Below, piece after piece: positions 34,623 to 43,746 of a DNA stretch of 64,000 nucleotides (position 1 is its first letter; each line of letters opens with the position of its first letter). Under the pieces are notes generated by a model. The model saw only the letters and a list, made by a program, of their open reading frames with translations, was not told the origin of the DNA and did no database searches. Position numbers and translations under genes: made by a program. This DNA comes from Bin5 sp965204705 (GTDB lineage: Bacteria > Chloroflexota > Anaerolineae > Caldilineales > Caldilineaceae): positions 4,092,001-4,156,000 of the forward strand of contig OZ242006.1 of NCBI GenBank assembly GCA_965204705.1. Direction: 5' to 3'.

Positions 34623-35471
34623 TTAGTTGTTATAAGCTTCCACGAAACCCCATTCCTCCAACCAACTAATCCAGCGCGCACGCCTGGGGTTATTTTCAGG
34701 ATTTTCCAGCCACCAGGGATGGTATTGCAACCCCACAGTTCCCAAGTTCTTCTTGATTTCAGGAACGTGTTCCAACACTTTGCGCATCGACTCCACCGCT
34801 TCGGGTGTCCTTGGGGTGCCATAAAAATTAAAGGTGCAGGTGCGGCGGTCTCTATAGCCGCCAAAGGCTGCATGCCAGGTCAATTGGTTGAAGATAATGA
34901 CATCACCCGGATTCGAACTGAATACATAGCAGGGAATATCTTCACCGCTCAGACCAGACTCCTCTAAGAACCGGGCCTTTTTGGGGCCAAACGTACTGCG
35001 CAATCCCATGCTATGAAGTTCTTCATGCAATGGATTTTTGTGCGACCCGGGAATGACACGCAATGCGCCGCGGTCAGCGGTCGTCGGCTGCAGATACATG
35101 ACGTTCTTGATTGCCAATAGATGAGGATCGCTCCAGTCCGGATGCCAGTCGGTATCATTCTCATAGCTGTTGGCGTTAGAATGGACGGGAACGGAATCTT
35201 CATCTAACAGCTGTTCCGCGGGCAGATATATACGCGGGTCCTCAAGCAAGCTGGCAATAAAAGGGGTTTCCGGGGTCCGGTTACTCCAGTTGTTGAAAAT
35301 ACGTTTCTCTTCAGGATCGGTTTCCTCCAGAATGGATGCAAGGCGACGACCGAACTCTTCGTTTATCCTATTCATCTCCTCGGGACTGAACAGATTTCTC
35401 CGGACCAGGAACCCGAAAACTTCAAATAGCCGGATCTGCTCTTCGGTAAGCCTATAGTCTTCCTGCGTCAT
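34623..35471 (-). CDS. Phytanoyl-CoA dioxygenase (PhyH) family protein
   Basis: A 282-residue Fe(II)/2-oxoglutarate-dependent oxygenase. The iron-binding HxD is in DTDWHPDW (about residues 106-113), the distal histidine in NQLTWHAAF (about 189-197), and a downstream arginine in RRTCTFNF can bind 2-oxoglutarate. It is the last gene of a minus-strand group with an aldolase and two hydroxyacid dehydrogenases, 223 nt after the aldolase. It probably hydroxylates a small molecule taken up by the island. Confidence 0.88.
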   Translation of the reverse strand: MTQEDYRLTEEQIRLFEVFGFLVRRNLFSPEEMNRINEEFGRRLASILEETDPEEKRIFNNWSNRTPETPFIASLLEDPRIYLPAEQLLDEDSVPVHSNANSYENDTDWHPDWSDPHLLAIKNVMYLQPTTADRGALRVIPGSHKNPLHEELHSMGLRSTFGPKKARFLEESGLSGEDIPCYVFSSNPGDVIIFNQLTWHAAFGGYRDRRTCTFNFYGTPRTPEAVESMRKVLEHVPEIKKNLGTVGLQYHPWWLENPENNPRRARWISWLEEWGFVEAYNN

Positions 35472-35517
35472 AATATTTCCTCAGCTGACCTCAATCAGAA
35501 ATCCGGTGTAAGTCGGC

Positions 35518-35540
35518 TCGGCAGGCTTTTGCTCTGCCGA
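35518..35540 (-). promoter_or_regulatory. Hairpin between aldolase and PhyH genes
   Basis: TCGGCAG (35518-35524) and CTGCCGA (35534-35540) form a 7-bp stem with a 9-nt loop. No T-tract follows on the minus strand, so it is more likely an mRNA-processing or attenuation element than a terminator. Confidence 0.4.
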
Positions 35541-35694
35541 ATTCCGCTGCAATCTCTCAATCTCAAGGAGGTGTTATAGTCCCAAATGCTTTTGGCACAA
35601 CTCCCTGGGTTTGACCGAGGATCCCGGCTCTTGCCTTATATTCACCCCAAGCTAATATGATTTCGCTATCTGTCATGTGACGCAGTGTGTCCAT

Positions 35695-36477
35695 CTATGT
35701 ATTTGGTTCCCTTAACTGCTGCAGCGCGGCCTCGGCGCCGGTGGAAACGAAGCCCAGGTCACCCCCAATCGTCAGCAGCCGCAAATTCGGCGCATACGCC
35801 TTTGCCCAGGCGATACCGGCCTCTGCCCCGCCCAGCACATCCACCGGGAACCCTGCCGGAACGCCGTTAGCGTCCCCGGCCCGCACGATCCGCTGAATCG
35901 TGCTGATAAACTCTTCGCTCTCCCACGCGCCGAACATATCCATCGAAAGCGTCAGGTCGTTGGGGCCGATGATAAAGCCGTCAATCCCATCGAGCGCCGC
36001 AATCTCTTCGATAACTTCGACAGCGCGGTAATGTTCGACCTGAACGAAGACCAGTGTCTCCTCGTTGGCGGAGCTCTGGTAGGCGCGGTCACTGCCCCCG
36101 AACGATGGCATGAAAGGACCGTAACCGCGCACGCCGTCCGGCGGATACTTGCAGCCCGCCACCGCACGGCGGGCGTCGTCAACCGACTCGATCAGCGGGA
36201 CGACGACCCCGTCTGCGCCACTGTCGAGCGCCTGCTTTATCTCATCGGGCCGGTTGTCCTTCACCCTGACCATCGCCACCGCCGGCGTCTCCCGCACCAT
36301 CCACAGTATGTAGCGCAGCGACTCCATGTTGCGGGGTGAATGCTCCATGTCAACGCTGATCCAGTCGAAGCCGGCGCGCGCCACCGTGCCCGCCACCAGC
36401 GGATCGGTCGACACGGACCAGGTCCCGTAAACGGCCTCTCCTCCGTGCAAGCGCTTCTTCAGGTCCGAACCTTTCAT
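35695..36477 (-). CDS. HpcH/HpaI-type aldolase
   Basis: About 260 residues of the class II pyruvate aldolase family (HpcH/HpaI/RhmA). Landmarks: YGTWSVSTDPLVAGTVARAGFDWISVDMEHSP-type opening (about 14-45), VRVKDNRPDEIKQALDSGADGVVVPL (about 65-90) and FVQVEHYRAVEVIEEIAALDGIDGFIIGPNDLTLSM (about 137-172) with the metal-binding E and D. ATG 36477 has AAGGAG upstream and starts 4 nt after the stop of the dehydrogenase gene. It would cleave a 2-keto-3-deoxy sugar acid to pyruvate and an aldehyde. Confidence 0.92.
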   Translation of the reverse strand: MKGSDLKKRLHGGEAVYGTWSVSTDPLVAGTVARAGFDWISVDMEHSPRNMESLRYILWMVRETPAVAMVRVKDNRPDEIKQALDSGADGVVVPLIESVDDARRAVAGCKYPPDGVRGYGPFMPSFGGSDRAYQSSANEETLVFVQVEHYRAVEVIEEIAALDGIDGFIIGPNDLTLSMDMFGAWESEEFISTIQRIVRAGDANGVPAGFPVDVLGGAEAGIAWAKAYAPNLRLLTIGGDLGFVSTGAEAALQQLREPNT

Positions 36478-36481
36478 GCCT

Positions 36482-37483
36482 TCATCTCCTTTGCAGTTGC
36501 CAGCGCGGCTTGACACTGTGGTTTACGTAAGAACGGGGCCAGCGCCCCCTGGCCAGATCCAGGACCGTCTCGACCGAAAAACGCCAGCTGTTCTCCAGTG
36601 ATTCATCGGAGTAGCCGGCTATGTGCGGGGTGATTACCACGTTTTCCAGGCTGAACAGGGGGTTGTCTGCGGCCGCCGGCTCCTGCTCCAACACATCAAG
36701 ACCGGCAGCTGCGATCCAGCCCTCGGTCAGCGCCCGCAACAGCGCCGGTTCATCCACCACCGGACCGCGAGAGGTGTTGATCAGGATCGCCCGCGGCTTC
36801 ATCATCCGCAGTTCACTCTCTCCAATCAGGTGGTGGGTCCCGTCCATCAATGGACAGTGAAGTGATACGAAGTCCGAGCCTGACAGAACTTGCTCCATAG
36901 AGGCCGCCTGCACGCCGTGTTCGGCCATCACATCGGCGCTCACGAAAGGGTCATGCGCTTGCACCGTCATCTCATACCCGCTCAGCTTGCGCGTCACCAA
37001 TCGCGCGATATGTCCGAAGCCAATCAGCCCCAGCGTCTGTCCTTGCAGATGCCAGCCCGGGAAGGCGGCGTTCCGGTCCCATTTGCCCGCGCGCACCAAC
37101 CGGTCCTGAATGGCGATCTGCCGCACGACCGCCAGCAGCAGCCCGATCGTGTGGTCCGACACGCCGTCGTTGAAGGCCTCCGGCGTGTTGGCGACGATGA
37201 TTCCCTGTGCGGTAGCGGCGTCGATCGGTATGTTGTCGGTCCCGCTGCCGGTGCGGATCAACGCGCCGCAGCGGGGAATATCGGACAAGCTCTCGGCGGT
37301 GACGATATGACTGCCGCCGAACACCCACACGACGTCGGCGTCACCGGCGCAGGCCGCCAGCTGCGCCCGCGTCTCGCACTCCTGGAATACGAACTCTATC
37401 TCATGGCTCGCCATGGTCTCCGGCACCCATGAGGGCAACTCCTCTGGGTCCATGTGGACCATGGCTACTTTGAATTTCGTCAT
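36482..37483 (-). CDS. D-2-hydroxyacid dehydrogenase (PGDH-like)
   Basis: About 333 residues. Nucleotide motif LGLIGFGHIARLVTRKLSG (about 145-163), the catalytic Arg in INTSRGPVVDEPALL (about 232-246), Glu in EQEP (about 264) and His in ITPHIAGYS (about 280-288). AGGAG lies six nucleotides before ATG 37483; the frame extending to 37561 overlaps the preceding gene's leader. It reduces a 2-keto acid or oxidises the D-hydroxyacid with NAD(H). It pairs with a second dehydrogenase immediately upstream. Confidence 0.92.
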   Translation of the reverse strand: MTKFKVAMVHMDPEELPSWVPETMASHEIEFVFQECETRAQLAACAGDADVVWVFGGSHIVTAESLSDIPRCGALIRTGSGTDNIPIDAATAQGIIVANTPEAFNDGVSDHTIGLLLAVVRQIAIQDRLVRAGKWDRNAAFPGWHLQGQTLGLIGFGHIARLVTRKLSGYEMTVQAHDPFVSADVMAEHGVQAASMEQVLSGSDFVSLHCPLMDGTHHLIGESELRMMKPRAILINTSRGPVVDEPALLRALTEGWIAAAGLDVLEQEPAAADNPLFSLENVVITPHIAGYSDESLENSWRFSVETVLDLARGRWPRSYVNHSVKPRWQLQRR

Positions 37484-37576
37484 TTTTTCTCCTATGTGTG
37501 CGGCCCTTGGTCGCGATCTGCCGTTCAAGGGGCATTTCGAATGAGGGCGTTGCGCCCCCATTTCGATCCTGCTTGT

Positions 37577-38542
37577 TTAGCGCACCAGTTCGGTCACCAG
37601 GTCGCCCAGCGGTTGCCCCTTGGCGATGCGCTCCACGTTTGCAACCGCGGCCTCCATCCGCCTGCGGGGCGTGTCCGGCGTGTATCCCGATGAATGGGGC
37701 GTGAGAAAGACATTGTCCAGCTGCAGCAGCGGATGGTCCTGAGGCAGCGGCTCCTCCTCGAATACGTCCAGCCCGGCACCCTTGATCCGGCCCTGCTGAA
37801 GCGCCTCCACCAGCGCTGCCTCGTCGACCAGTTCACCGCGCGCCACGTTGATCAGGACCGCGTTCGGCTTCATCAGCCCTAACGCCCGGTGGTCGATCAA
37901 GTGCCGCGTCGTCGCGTTCAGATGGACATGAAGTGACAGATAGTCGACTTGCGACAGTACGTGGTCCAGCTGCTCCGGCTGTCCCAGGAACTCGACGTGA
38001 AACTCGTCCAGCTCGGCCTGCGGGAAACTGACTGCGTCGATGGCCATGATGCGCAGTCCCAGCGGCCATGCCCGCCGCGCAAGTTCGCGCGCGCTGGCGC
38101 CAAAGCCGATCAGGCCCAGCCTCTGGCCGGCCAGCTCGTCCGCCAGCTCGCGCTGCCAGCCGGCTGCTTGATTCTGGTTAAAATTCTTGGCGAAACAGAG
38201 TATCCACATGAGCGCATGTTCGGCCAGCGGCACCGCGCTCAGCCGGCCGGGCGAATTGGCCAGCGGCAGTCCCTGCTCCAGAAAATAGGCCACGTCGACG
38301 TGATCGGTGCCGTTGGTGGTGACATGCCACAGCTTCACACCGGCTGCCAGGCCCGCATCGATCAGGGCGCGCGTGCCCACCGCGCCGCCGGGGTCGACGA
38401 CAACCTCGACGCCTTCGAACTGCTCAGCCATCGGCCCGTCAGGGTCGTAGACCTCGTAGGGGAAGCGCCCTTCAATCGCTTTGACGAAATCGGGGTAGGC
38501 TCCGTCGAGTCCGGTTGGCGCGCGCAGGTAGAGAACTTTCAT
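37577..38542 (-). CDS. D-2-hydroxyacid dehydrogenase, second copy
   Basis: A 321-residue protein from the same superfamily but clearly divergent from its neighbour. Landmarks: QRLGLIGFGASARELARRAWPLG (about 140-162), INVARGELVDEAALVEAL (about 230-247), EEEPLPQDHPLL (about 264-275) and LTPHSSGYTPDTP (about 280-292) with the catalytic His. It is the first gene of the four-gene catabolic group; CAGGAAAG precedes ATG 38542, and a promoter lies at 38686-38714. Confidence 0.92.
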   Translation of the reverse strand: MKVLYLRAPTGLDGAYPDFVKAIEGRFPYEVYDPDGPMAEQFEGVEVVVDPGGAVGTRALIDAGLAAGVKLWHVTTNGTDHVDVAYFLEQGLPLANSPGRLSAVPLAEHALMWILCFAKNFNQNQAAGWQRELADELAGQRLGLIGFGASARELARRAWPLGLRIMAIDAVSFPQAELDEFHVEFLGQPEQLDHVLSQVDYLSLHVHLNATTRHLIDHRALGLMKPNAVLINVARGELVDEAALVEALQQGRIKGAGLDVFEEEPLPQDHPLLQLDNVFLTPHSSGYTPDTPRRRMEAAVANVERIAKGQPLGDLVTELVR

Positions 38543-38685
38543 TGCTCGTCTTTCCTGGGTGTTGGAGAGAGTGAAAGGAACAGGAGCGGCCTATGAATCA
38601 AAATTCCTCGCGTCCTAACGTTGTTCGGGGCAACTCTTTCTTGACACGTACCGCTCTAGTCCAATGGATGAGATGATGGATTTCA

Positions 38686-38714
38686 AGTATAGGAGGTCAG
38701 TCGCCCTTCGTCAA
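38686..38714 (-). promoter_or_regulatory. Sigma70-type promoter of the hydroxyacid/aldolase operon
   Basis: Minus strand: TTGACG (38709-38714), 17-bp spacer, TATACT (38686-38691). Transcription would begin near 38680 toward the dehydrogenase gene at 38542. Confidence 0.72.
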
Positions 38715-38763
38715 CCGGGTGACAGAGAAAAAGTAAAGAAGAATTGGGGCAGAATTTCGGCCT

Positions 38764-38792
38764 TTGACCATGAGTCAGTGATATGCTATAAC
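38764..38792 (+). promoter_or_regulatory. Sigma70-type promoter of the plus-strand glycan island
   Basis: TTGACC (38764-38769), 17-bp spacer, TATAAC (38787-38792). Drives the BNR genes that begin at 39123. Confidence 0.65.
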
Positions 38793-39122
38793 ATCGGTGC
38801 ATAAGCAGGCTGTGTTGGTTACAGAGTGCGACCCACGACCGGGGTGAGTTTCAGAGCGAACCGCCGTGCGGCATTCTTGGAAACAACAACTTGCTGTCTC
38901 TATACCTCGCCCCGTTTGCGGTCTACGTCACATTACATCCGAACAGAGCCCTGTAAGGCCGGCAGCTTTCAGTACAACGTTTTCGTAAGAGCGGCATACA
39001 GAATTAGTGTGGCGCACGTGCCATTAGAGCAGTCGATTGGCGTATTGCGGACCGCGACCGCAAGCTGACCTTGTTGGCGTCAAATTCGCTCAGAAAAACC
39101 AAGTGCAAGAGGGGCGGCAGAG

Positions 39123-40412
39123 ATGAGCAATATACCGATGACACGGCCTGAGGAGATGCTGGCCTTCCACGATGGTAAGTTCCCCGGAAACGCCTTCGTG
39201 GCGCTTGAAGGCGGTCGCGTCCTCTTCAGCAACGGCACGCAATTCTCCGTCAGCGCCGACGAGGGCATCACCTGGAGCGAGCCTTATGCCGGTCTGGACG
39301 AAAACGGCGACCCGCTCACGTTAACGAACTGTTCACTCGTGCAACTCTCCGGCGGCGCGATCGGAATGGCGACGAAGCGCACTCGACCGGGCACCACCCG
39401 CCTGTACGAGTCGCAGATGGTCTTCAGGCGCTCAGAGGATGAAGGCAGGACCTGGTCCTCCCTCACGCTGATGAACCACTGGATGCTGGCCGCGCACGCC
39501 CTCAACGACACGATGATACGCACACAGTCGGGGCGTATCCTTCTGCCGGTCTATTTCGGCATCGGCCAGGGCGGCTTTCACCAGGAAGGCGCGCCGTTTC
39601 CCGGCGGCTATGTCAATGGCGTCTTCGTATCGACAAGCGCGCATTTCTACGATCCCCACTTCACCGCCAGCTATGTCATCTACAGCGATGACGAAGGCGA
39701 AACCTGGCAGAAAAACAGCGACGGCGAGCTGCTCATCATCATGGAGTACGGCGGGCGCTGGGAACTGACCAACGAGCCGTCGCTCGTCGAGTATGCCCCC
39801 GGCAAACTGCTGATGCTTCTGCGTACCCGGTTGGGACGCATGTACCAGGCCTGGTCGGAGGACGACGGCGACACCTGGACCCGTCCCGAACCGACGCAGC
39901 TGGCTGGCACACAGGCCCCGGCCCAGATCCGCCGGTTCCCCGATACAGGGCATCTTCTCGTCGTCTGGACACAGCAGAGCGAGGATGAGATCAAGCAGGG
40001 CCTCATACGCACTCGGCTGTCGACCGCCATCAGCCGCAATCAGGGACGCATCTGGGAACACTTTCAGAACCTGGAATCGATTCACGAAGAGACGCATGTC
40101 GAGCCCGGCCCCCTTTACACGGTCCGTCCGGAGGGAGCCTACGGCGCGCCGGGAGGAGCCGTAGTTTGCGAAGTTGATTCCGTAAAGCCGTTGCCGGAGG
40201 GATACGGCATGTGGTCTTATCCGGCCGTGCTGGTAGCTGAAGACCAGGTCTTGATTCAGTACAACCACTTCCCGCTAAACATGGCTGGCCACAGGTCGCG
40301 CGGCCACCGGTTGAAGGTTCTTCCTTTGTCCTGGTTCTACGGAGGCGAGAACCCGACGAACGAGAATCCGACGCTGTCTCGAATTGAAGGACACGTCAGA
40401 GGGGAACTGTAA
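39123..40412 (+). CDS. BNR/Asp-box sialidase-superfamily protein
   Basis: A 429-residue propeller protein. Asp boxes: SADEGITW (residues 44-51), SEDEGRTW (104-111), SDDEGETW (near 187), SEDDGDTW (near 245) and a degenerate SRNQGRIW (near 306). There is no signal peptide and no RIP motif near the N-terminus. First gene of the long plus-strand island and probably co-transcribed with the second BNR gene 73 nt downstream. It is a glycosidase-fold protein that would act in the cytoplasm; true sialidase activity is not shown. Confidence 0.83.
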   Translation: MSNIPMTRPEEMLAFHDGKFPGNAFVALEGGRVLFSNGTQFSVSADEGITWSEPYAGLDENGDPLTLTNCSLVQLSGGAIGMATKRTRPGTTRLYESQMVFRRSEDEGRTWSSLTLMNHWMLAAHALNDTMIRTQSGRILLPVYFGIGQGGFHQEGAPFPGGYVNGVFVSTSAHFYDPHFTASYVIYSDDEGETWQKNSDGELLIIMEYGGRWELTNEPSLVEYAPGKLLMLLRTRLGRMYQAWSEDDGDTWTRPEPTQLAGTQAPAQIRRFPDTGHLLVVWTQQSEDEIKQGLIRTRLSTAISRNQGRIWEHFQNLESIHEETHVEPGPLYTVRPEGAYGAPGGAVVCEVDSVKPLPEGYGMWSYPAVLVAEDQVLIQYNHFPLNMAGHRSRGHRLKVLPLSWFYGGENPTNENPTLSRIEGHVRGEL

Positions 40413-40485
40413 AGCTGGAGGGGAGCAGTTCACGCCCCAATATCGGTAGCCCGCTATTCAACTGATCCAGGGGAGGCAGATTGAC

Positions 40486-41730
40486 ATGGCACAGGAAATA
40501 GAGCTTGGTGATCTGCGATTCACGGCAGGGACGCCGCGCGTCGTAGCCGAAGGCCTAGGATTTTGCTGGTATCCCAGCATCCGCCGTTTTTCCAGTGGAG
40601 AACTCATCGTCTCCTTCAGCCTGAACCCCGATTCGGGCGAAAACCTGACGAACGTTGAGGGACTGTCCCTCTCCCTAGACAATGGGGCTACGTGGCAGCG
40701 CCATACCGATGTCTCCGGCCTCAACGGGCGACTGGACATCAGCCTGCCCGACGGCTCGCTGGCCGGGCCAAACTCGCCGTACAAACCGGAGCCGCTTGGC
40801 CAGTGGCGCACCTTCGTGGGGAACTACGGACGCATCGAAAAGGGCGGCAGTCAGTACACGGTGGAGCTGTGGGGGTCGCGCATCGAAGGGTTACCGCGCG
40901 ATGTGAACCCCCGCGCAGTGCAGAGCCCAACGCGCTGGGCGGAGATCTCCCCCTTCACAAACATCATTGAATTGGAACCGGGACGCTATCTGTCCACCAC
41001 CTATATGACCTTCGCAGGGGACGACCGCTACACTACCGTCGTCATGGTCTCGGAGGATGAGGGGCGCACCTGGCAATATCTTTCCACCGTGGCCACCGCC
41101 GAAGACGGCGCCGACTCCTGGGAGGGCTTCGCTGAGTCCTCGCTTGTGCGCCTGGAAGACGGAGACCTGATGTGCGTGGGCCGCATGGGCGGGGGCCGCG
41201 ATCAGCTGCTGGCGCGCGCTTACTCCAGTGATGAAGGCAAGTCCTGGTCCCCCATCGACCGTCTGCCGGCCTGGGGCGTGCTGCCCGACGTACAGCGTCT
41301 GAGCAACGGCGCGCTGGTGATTTCATGCGGCCGCCCGGGCCTCTTCATCTGGTTCTCGACCGACCCGCGCGGCGAGCACTGGCAACCCTTCGACGTCATG
41401 GCCCACCACAATGCCGAAATGGACGAGGCCCATCAGATCAGCTCCGGCAAGTTCGGACTGGAGCCGGTAACCCACGCGCAATACTACACCGTCCACCACA
41501 ATTTCGACCTGCCGGACCAGACCACATCCTACACCTCGATGCTGGAGGTCGAGCCGGGCCGCCTCTTGATGGTCTACGACCGCATCCCTTACGGTTGGAT
41601 GCCTGTGCCGACCGACGCGGAGGTGCGCAGCCGCATCCTTGCGCGCTACCCCACCTCCAAACTGCCGCCGGACAGCATGACGCCGGACGAACGCGAACGC
41701 ATCTACCTGCTGGAACTGGATTTGGAGTGA
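40486..41730 (+). CDS. BNR/Asp-box sialidase-superfamily protein
   Basis: A 414-residue propeller with Asp boxes SLDNGATW (near 63), SEDEGRTW (near 188), SSDEGKSW (near 246) and a degraded STDPRGEHW (near 290). GGGGAGG precedes ATG 40486. It lacks a signal peptide. The sequence differs greatly from the preceding BNR protein outside the boxes, so this is not a recent tandem duplicate; the two may attack different linkages of one glycan. It is followed by an Opp-type binding protein. Confidence 0.83.
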   Translation: MAQEIELGDLRFTAGTPRVVAEGLGFCWYPSIRRFSSGELIVSFSLNPDSGENLTNVEGLSLSLDNGATWQRHTDVSGLNGRLDISLPDGSLAGPNSPYKPEPLGQWRTFVGNYGRIEKGGSQYTVELWGSRIEGLPRDVNPRAVQSPTRWAEISPFTNIIELEPGRYLSTTYMTFAGDDRYTTVVMVSEDEGRTWQYLSTVATAEDGADSWEGFAESSLVRLEDGDLMCVGRMGGGRDQLLARAYSSDEGKSWSPIDRLPAWGVLPDVQRLSNGALVISCGRPGLFIWFSTDPRGEHWQPFDVMAHHNAEMDEAHQISSGKFGLEPVTHAQYYTVHHNFDLPDQTTSYTSMLEVEPGRLLMVYDRIPYGWMPVPTDAEVRSRILARYPTSKLPPDSMTPDERERIYLLELDLE

Positions 41731-41899
41731 CTCGGACAAGACTGGGCACATTGCCAGTGCCGTCTTGAGGTCGAACACCGGTCAGGAGGAGCCAATGAAC
41801 GCGATCGTAGTTTATTCACCTGTTTCACGTCATCTGTATGATTCATTGAAGGTATCACGGCAATCGCGACGGTTACAGTAGAACTCTGGAGGAAAAACC

Positions 41900-43600
41900 A
41901 TGCAACAGTTCGAATCCCGCGATATCACCCGCCGCAACTTTCTCAAAGGGTCCGCCCTTGCCGCTGCCGGCAGCATTTTGGCAGCCTGCGCGCCGACAGC
42001 CCCGGCAGAGGCCCCCGCCGCAGACGAAGCCGAAGCCGCCGCCGCGCCGGAAACCATGGGCGGCACCCTGGTCTTTGGCTACCCACAGAAGACCAGTTAC
42101 AGCGATCTGCTGGCTGTGGAGCACAATGCCGGCAACAGGAACTACTACTTGATGGGGTTGACTCACAATGCGCTGTTGACCATCAGCGCCGATTACACCG
42201 AGTGGATACCTGAACTGGCGGAAAGCTGGGAATTCGACGGCAATACGGCCACATTCCACCTGCGCCAGGGAGTCACGTGGCACGACGGCGAGCCGTTCAC
42301 GTCGGCCGACGTGCTGTTCACCTTCGGCCGGCTCGTTGGCCACCCGAACGTCAATCAGTGGAATGGCGTACGTCATTTCCTGGACATTGTCGTCGGCATG
42401 AGGGAGTTCTCCGAAGGTGAGGCCGATGAGGTAGTAGGCCTCTCAGCGCCCGACGACCACACCTTCGTCTTCGAGATGACCAATCCCTACCGTGGCGCCT
42501 TCCTCGAAAAACTGCTGTATTTTGCGATTATGCCCAAACACCTCCTTAGCCAGTATCCGGAAGAACAGTGGGGCATCGACGAGCAGGGGCAGCAGGGGCT
42601 GAAGAACACCGAGTACGCCAAGCAACAGGGTACCGGCACCGGTCCGTTCCGCGTCTCCAACTATATCCCCGATCAGGTTGTGGAGTACGAGCCGTTCGAA
42701 GGCTACTTCAGGGGCAAGCCGCAGTTGGACAAAGCGGCCTTCGTCCCCTATACCGATCAGTTGGCCATGGCCGCGGCCGTGGAAAAGGGTGAGTGCCACA
42801 TTGCCATTCGCACGCCACAGTCAGAGTTCGAGCGATTCAAGGCGATGGACCACGTGAATATCGTCCTGAACCCAGGCCCCAGCGCCTTCGCCTGGTACCA
42901 CAACGTCCGCTATGTCCTGGCCGACAAACGGGTGCGACAGGGCTTGAGCCTGGCGGTGAATCGCCCCCAGATCGCAAAAGATTTCTTCTTCGATACCGTC
43001 GGGCACATCCAGGCATCGCTGGAGTATGGCGACTACGGCATCAGCCCCGGAGCAGCGCAGTGGTTTGAGTATAATCCGGAGCGGGCCAGGCAGCTCCTGG
43101 AGGAAGGCGGCTGGGATTTCGACTACACGCTCCGCCTGGGGATGTCCCAGCTCTCGCCGACCTATGAGCCTCTCTATGCCATGTTGCGCGAAATGTGGGG
43201 TGCGGTCGGCATCAAGACCGAATTCCAAGTCATGGCGGCGGAATACACCAACATTCTCAACAATCCCCCCTGGGACTTCGACACGCTCTTCAGCGGCTAT
43301 GGGTGGGGGCTGACGCCCGGTGGCTTCACCCATAACTTCACCGGTCCGCGCTGGGGAGATCCTGACGAAACAGGCAAGGCGATGATCGATGAACTCATCC
43401 TCCTGGACGATGAAGATGAGATCAGAGAAGGTTCTCTGCGCCTGCAGGAGTATGCCTCAGAGCTCCAGCGCCATTGTGTGATTGCCCAGGTTCCTGGCAT
43501 TCACGTCGTCAACAAGAGAGTGCAGATGGGCGGCGTCGTGCCGGTTTACGGGGCGCGCACCGAATGGATCGACTGGGTGAACGTGTATATGACGGCTTAG
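41900..43600 (+). CDS. ABC transporter substrate-binding lipoprotein, family 5
   Basis: A 566-residue protein. Tat-type motif RRNFLK (residues 11-16) followed by a lipobox LAAC near residue 30, then an Ala/Glu/Pro-rich spacer. Family-5 signatures: ELAESWEFDGNTATFHLRQGVTWHDGEPFTSADVLFTF region (about 97-134) and QGTGTGPFRVSNY (about 245-257). TGGAGG lies upstream of ATG 41900. First of a three-gene importer set; it follows two BNR genes, which suggests a glycan oligosaccharide as ligand. Confidence 0.93.
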   Translation: MQQFESRDITRRNFLKGSALAAAGSILAACAPTAPAEAPAADEAEAAAAPETMGGTLVFGYPQKTSYSDLLAVEHNAGNRNYYLMGLTHNALLTISADYTEWIPELAESWEFDGNTATFHLRQGVTWHDGEPFTSADVLFTFGRLVGHPNVNQWNGVRHFLDIVVGMREFSEGEADEVVGLSAPDDHTFVFEMTNPYRGAFLEKLLYFAIMPKHLLSQYPEEQWGIDEQGQQGLKNTEYAKQQGTGTGPFRVSNYIPDQVVEYEPFEGYFRGKPQLDKAAFVPYTDQLAMAAAVEKGECHIAIRTPQSEFERFKAMDHVNIVLNPGPSAFAWYHNVRYVLADKRVRQGLSLAVNRPQIAKDFFFDTVGHIQASLEYGDYGISPGAAQWFEYNPERARQLLEEGGWDFDYTLRLGMSQLSPTYEPLYAMLREMWGAVGIKTEFQVMAAEYTNILNNPPWDFDTLFSGYGWGLTPGGFTHNFTGPRWGDPDETGKAMIDELILLDDEDEIREGSLRLQEYASELQRHCVIAQVPGIHVVNKRVQMGGVVPVYGARTEWIDWVNVYMTA

Positions 43601-43617
43601 CGTCACTGGATAGTCGA

Positions 43618-43678
43618 TAGTGGTCGATTTTCTGTAACATCGTCTGGATTGCACCAGGACATGGAACACTGACCACTA
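43618..43678 (+). promoter_or_regulatory. Intercistronic inverted repeat between binding protein and permease
   Basis: TAGTGGTC (43618-43625) and GACCACTA (43671-43678) are perfect inverted copies 45 nt apart. A smaller CCTCCG..CGGAGG hairpin lies just downstream near 43699-43725. Confidence 0.5.
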
Positions 43679-43746
43679 CGGATTGAACAATCGCCGGTCC
43701 TCCGGGGTCGTAACGGCCTCGGAGGGCCGAACTTCACAATACTGAC

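Larger units (their letters stand above)
38543..39122. other. 580-bp divergent regulatory region
   Basis: No gene seen. It holds two divergent near-consensus promoters only 49 bp apart (38686-38714 minus, 38764-38792 plus), and the plus transcript would have a leader of about 320 nt with no recognised riboswitch. Confidence 0.55.

Noticed and set aside
38826..39068. 80-residue open frame in the divergent region
   Set aside because: No ribosome site, no recognisable motif; lies in the predicted leader.
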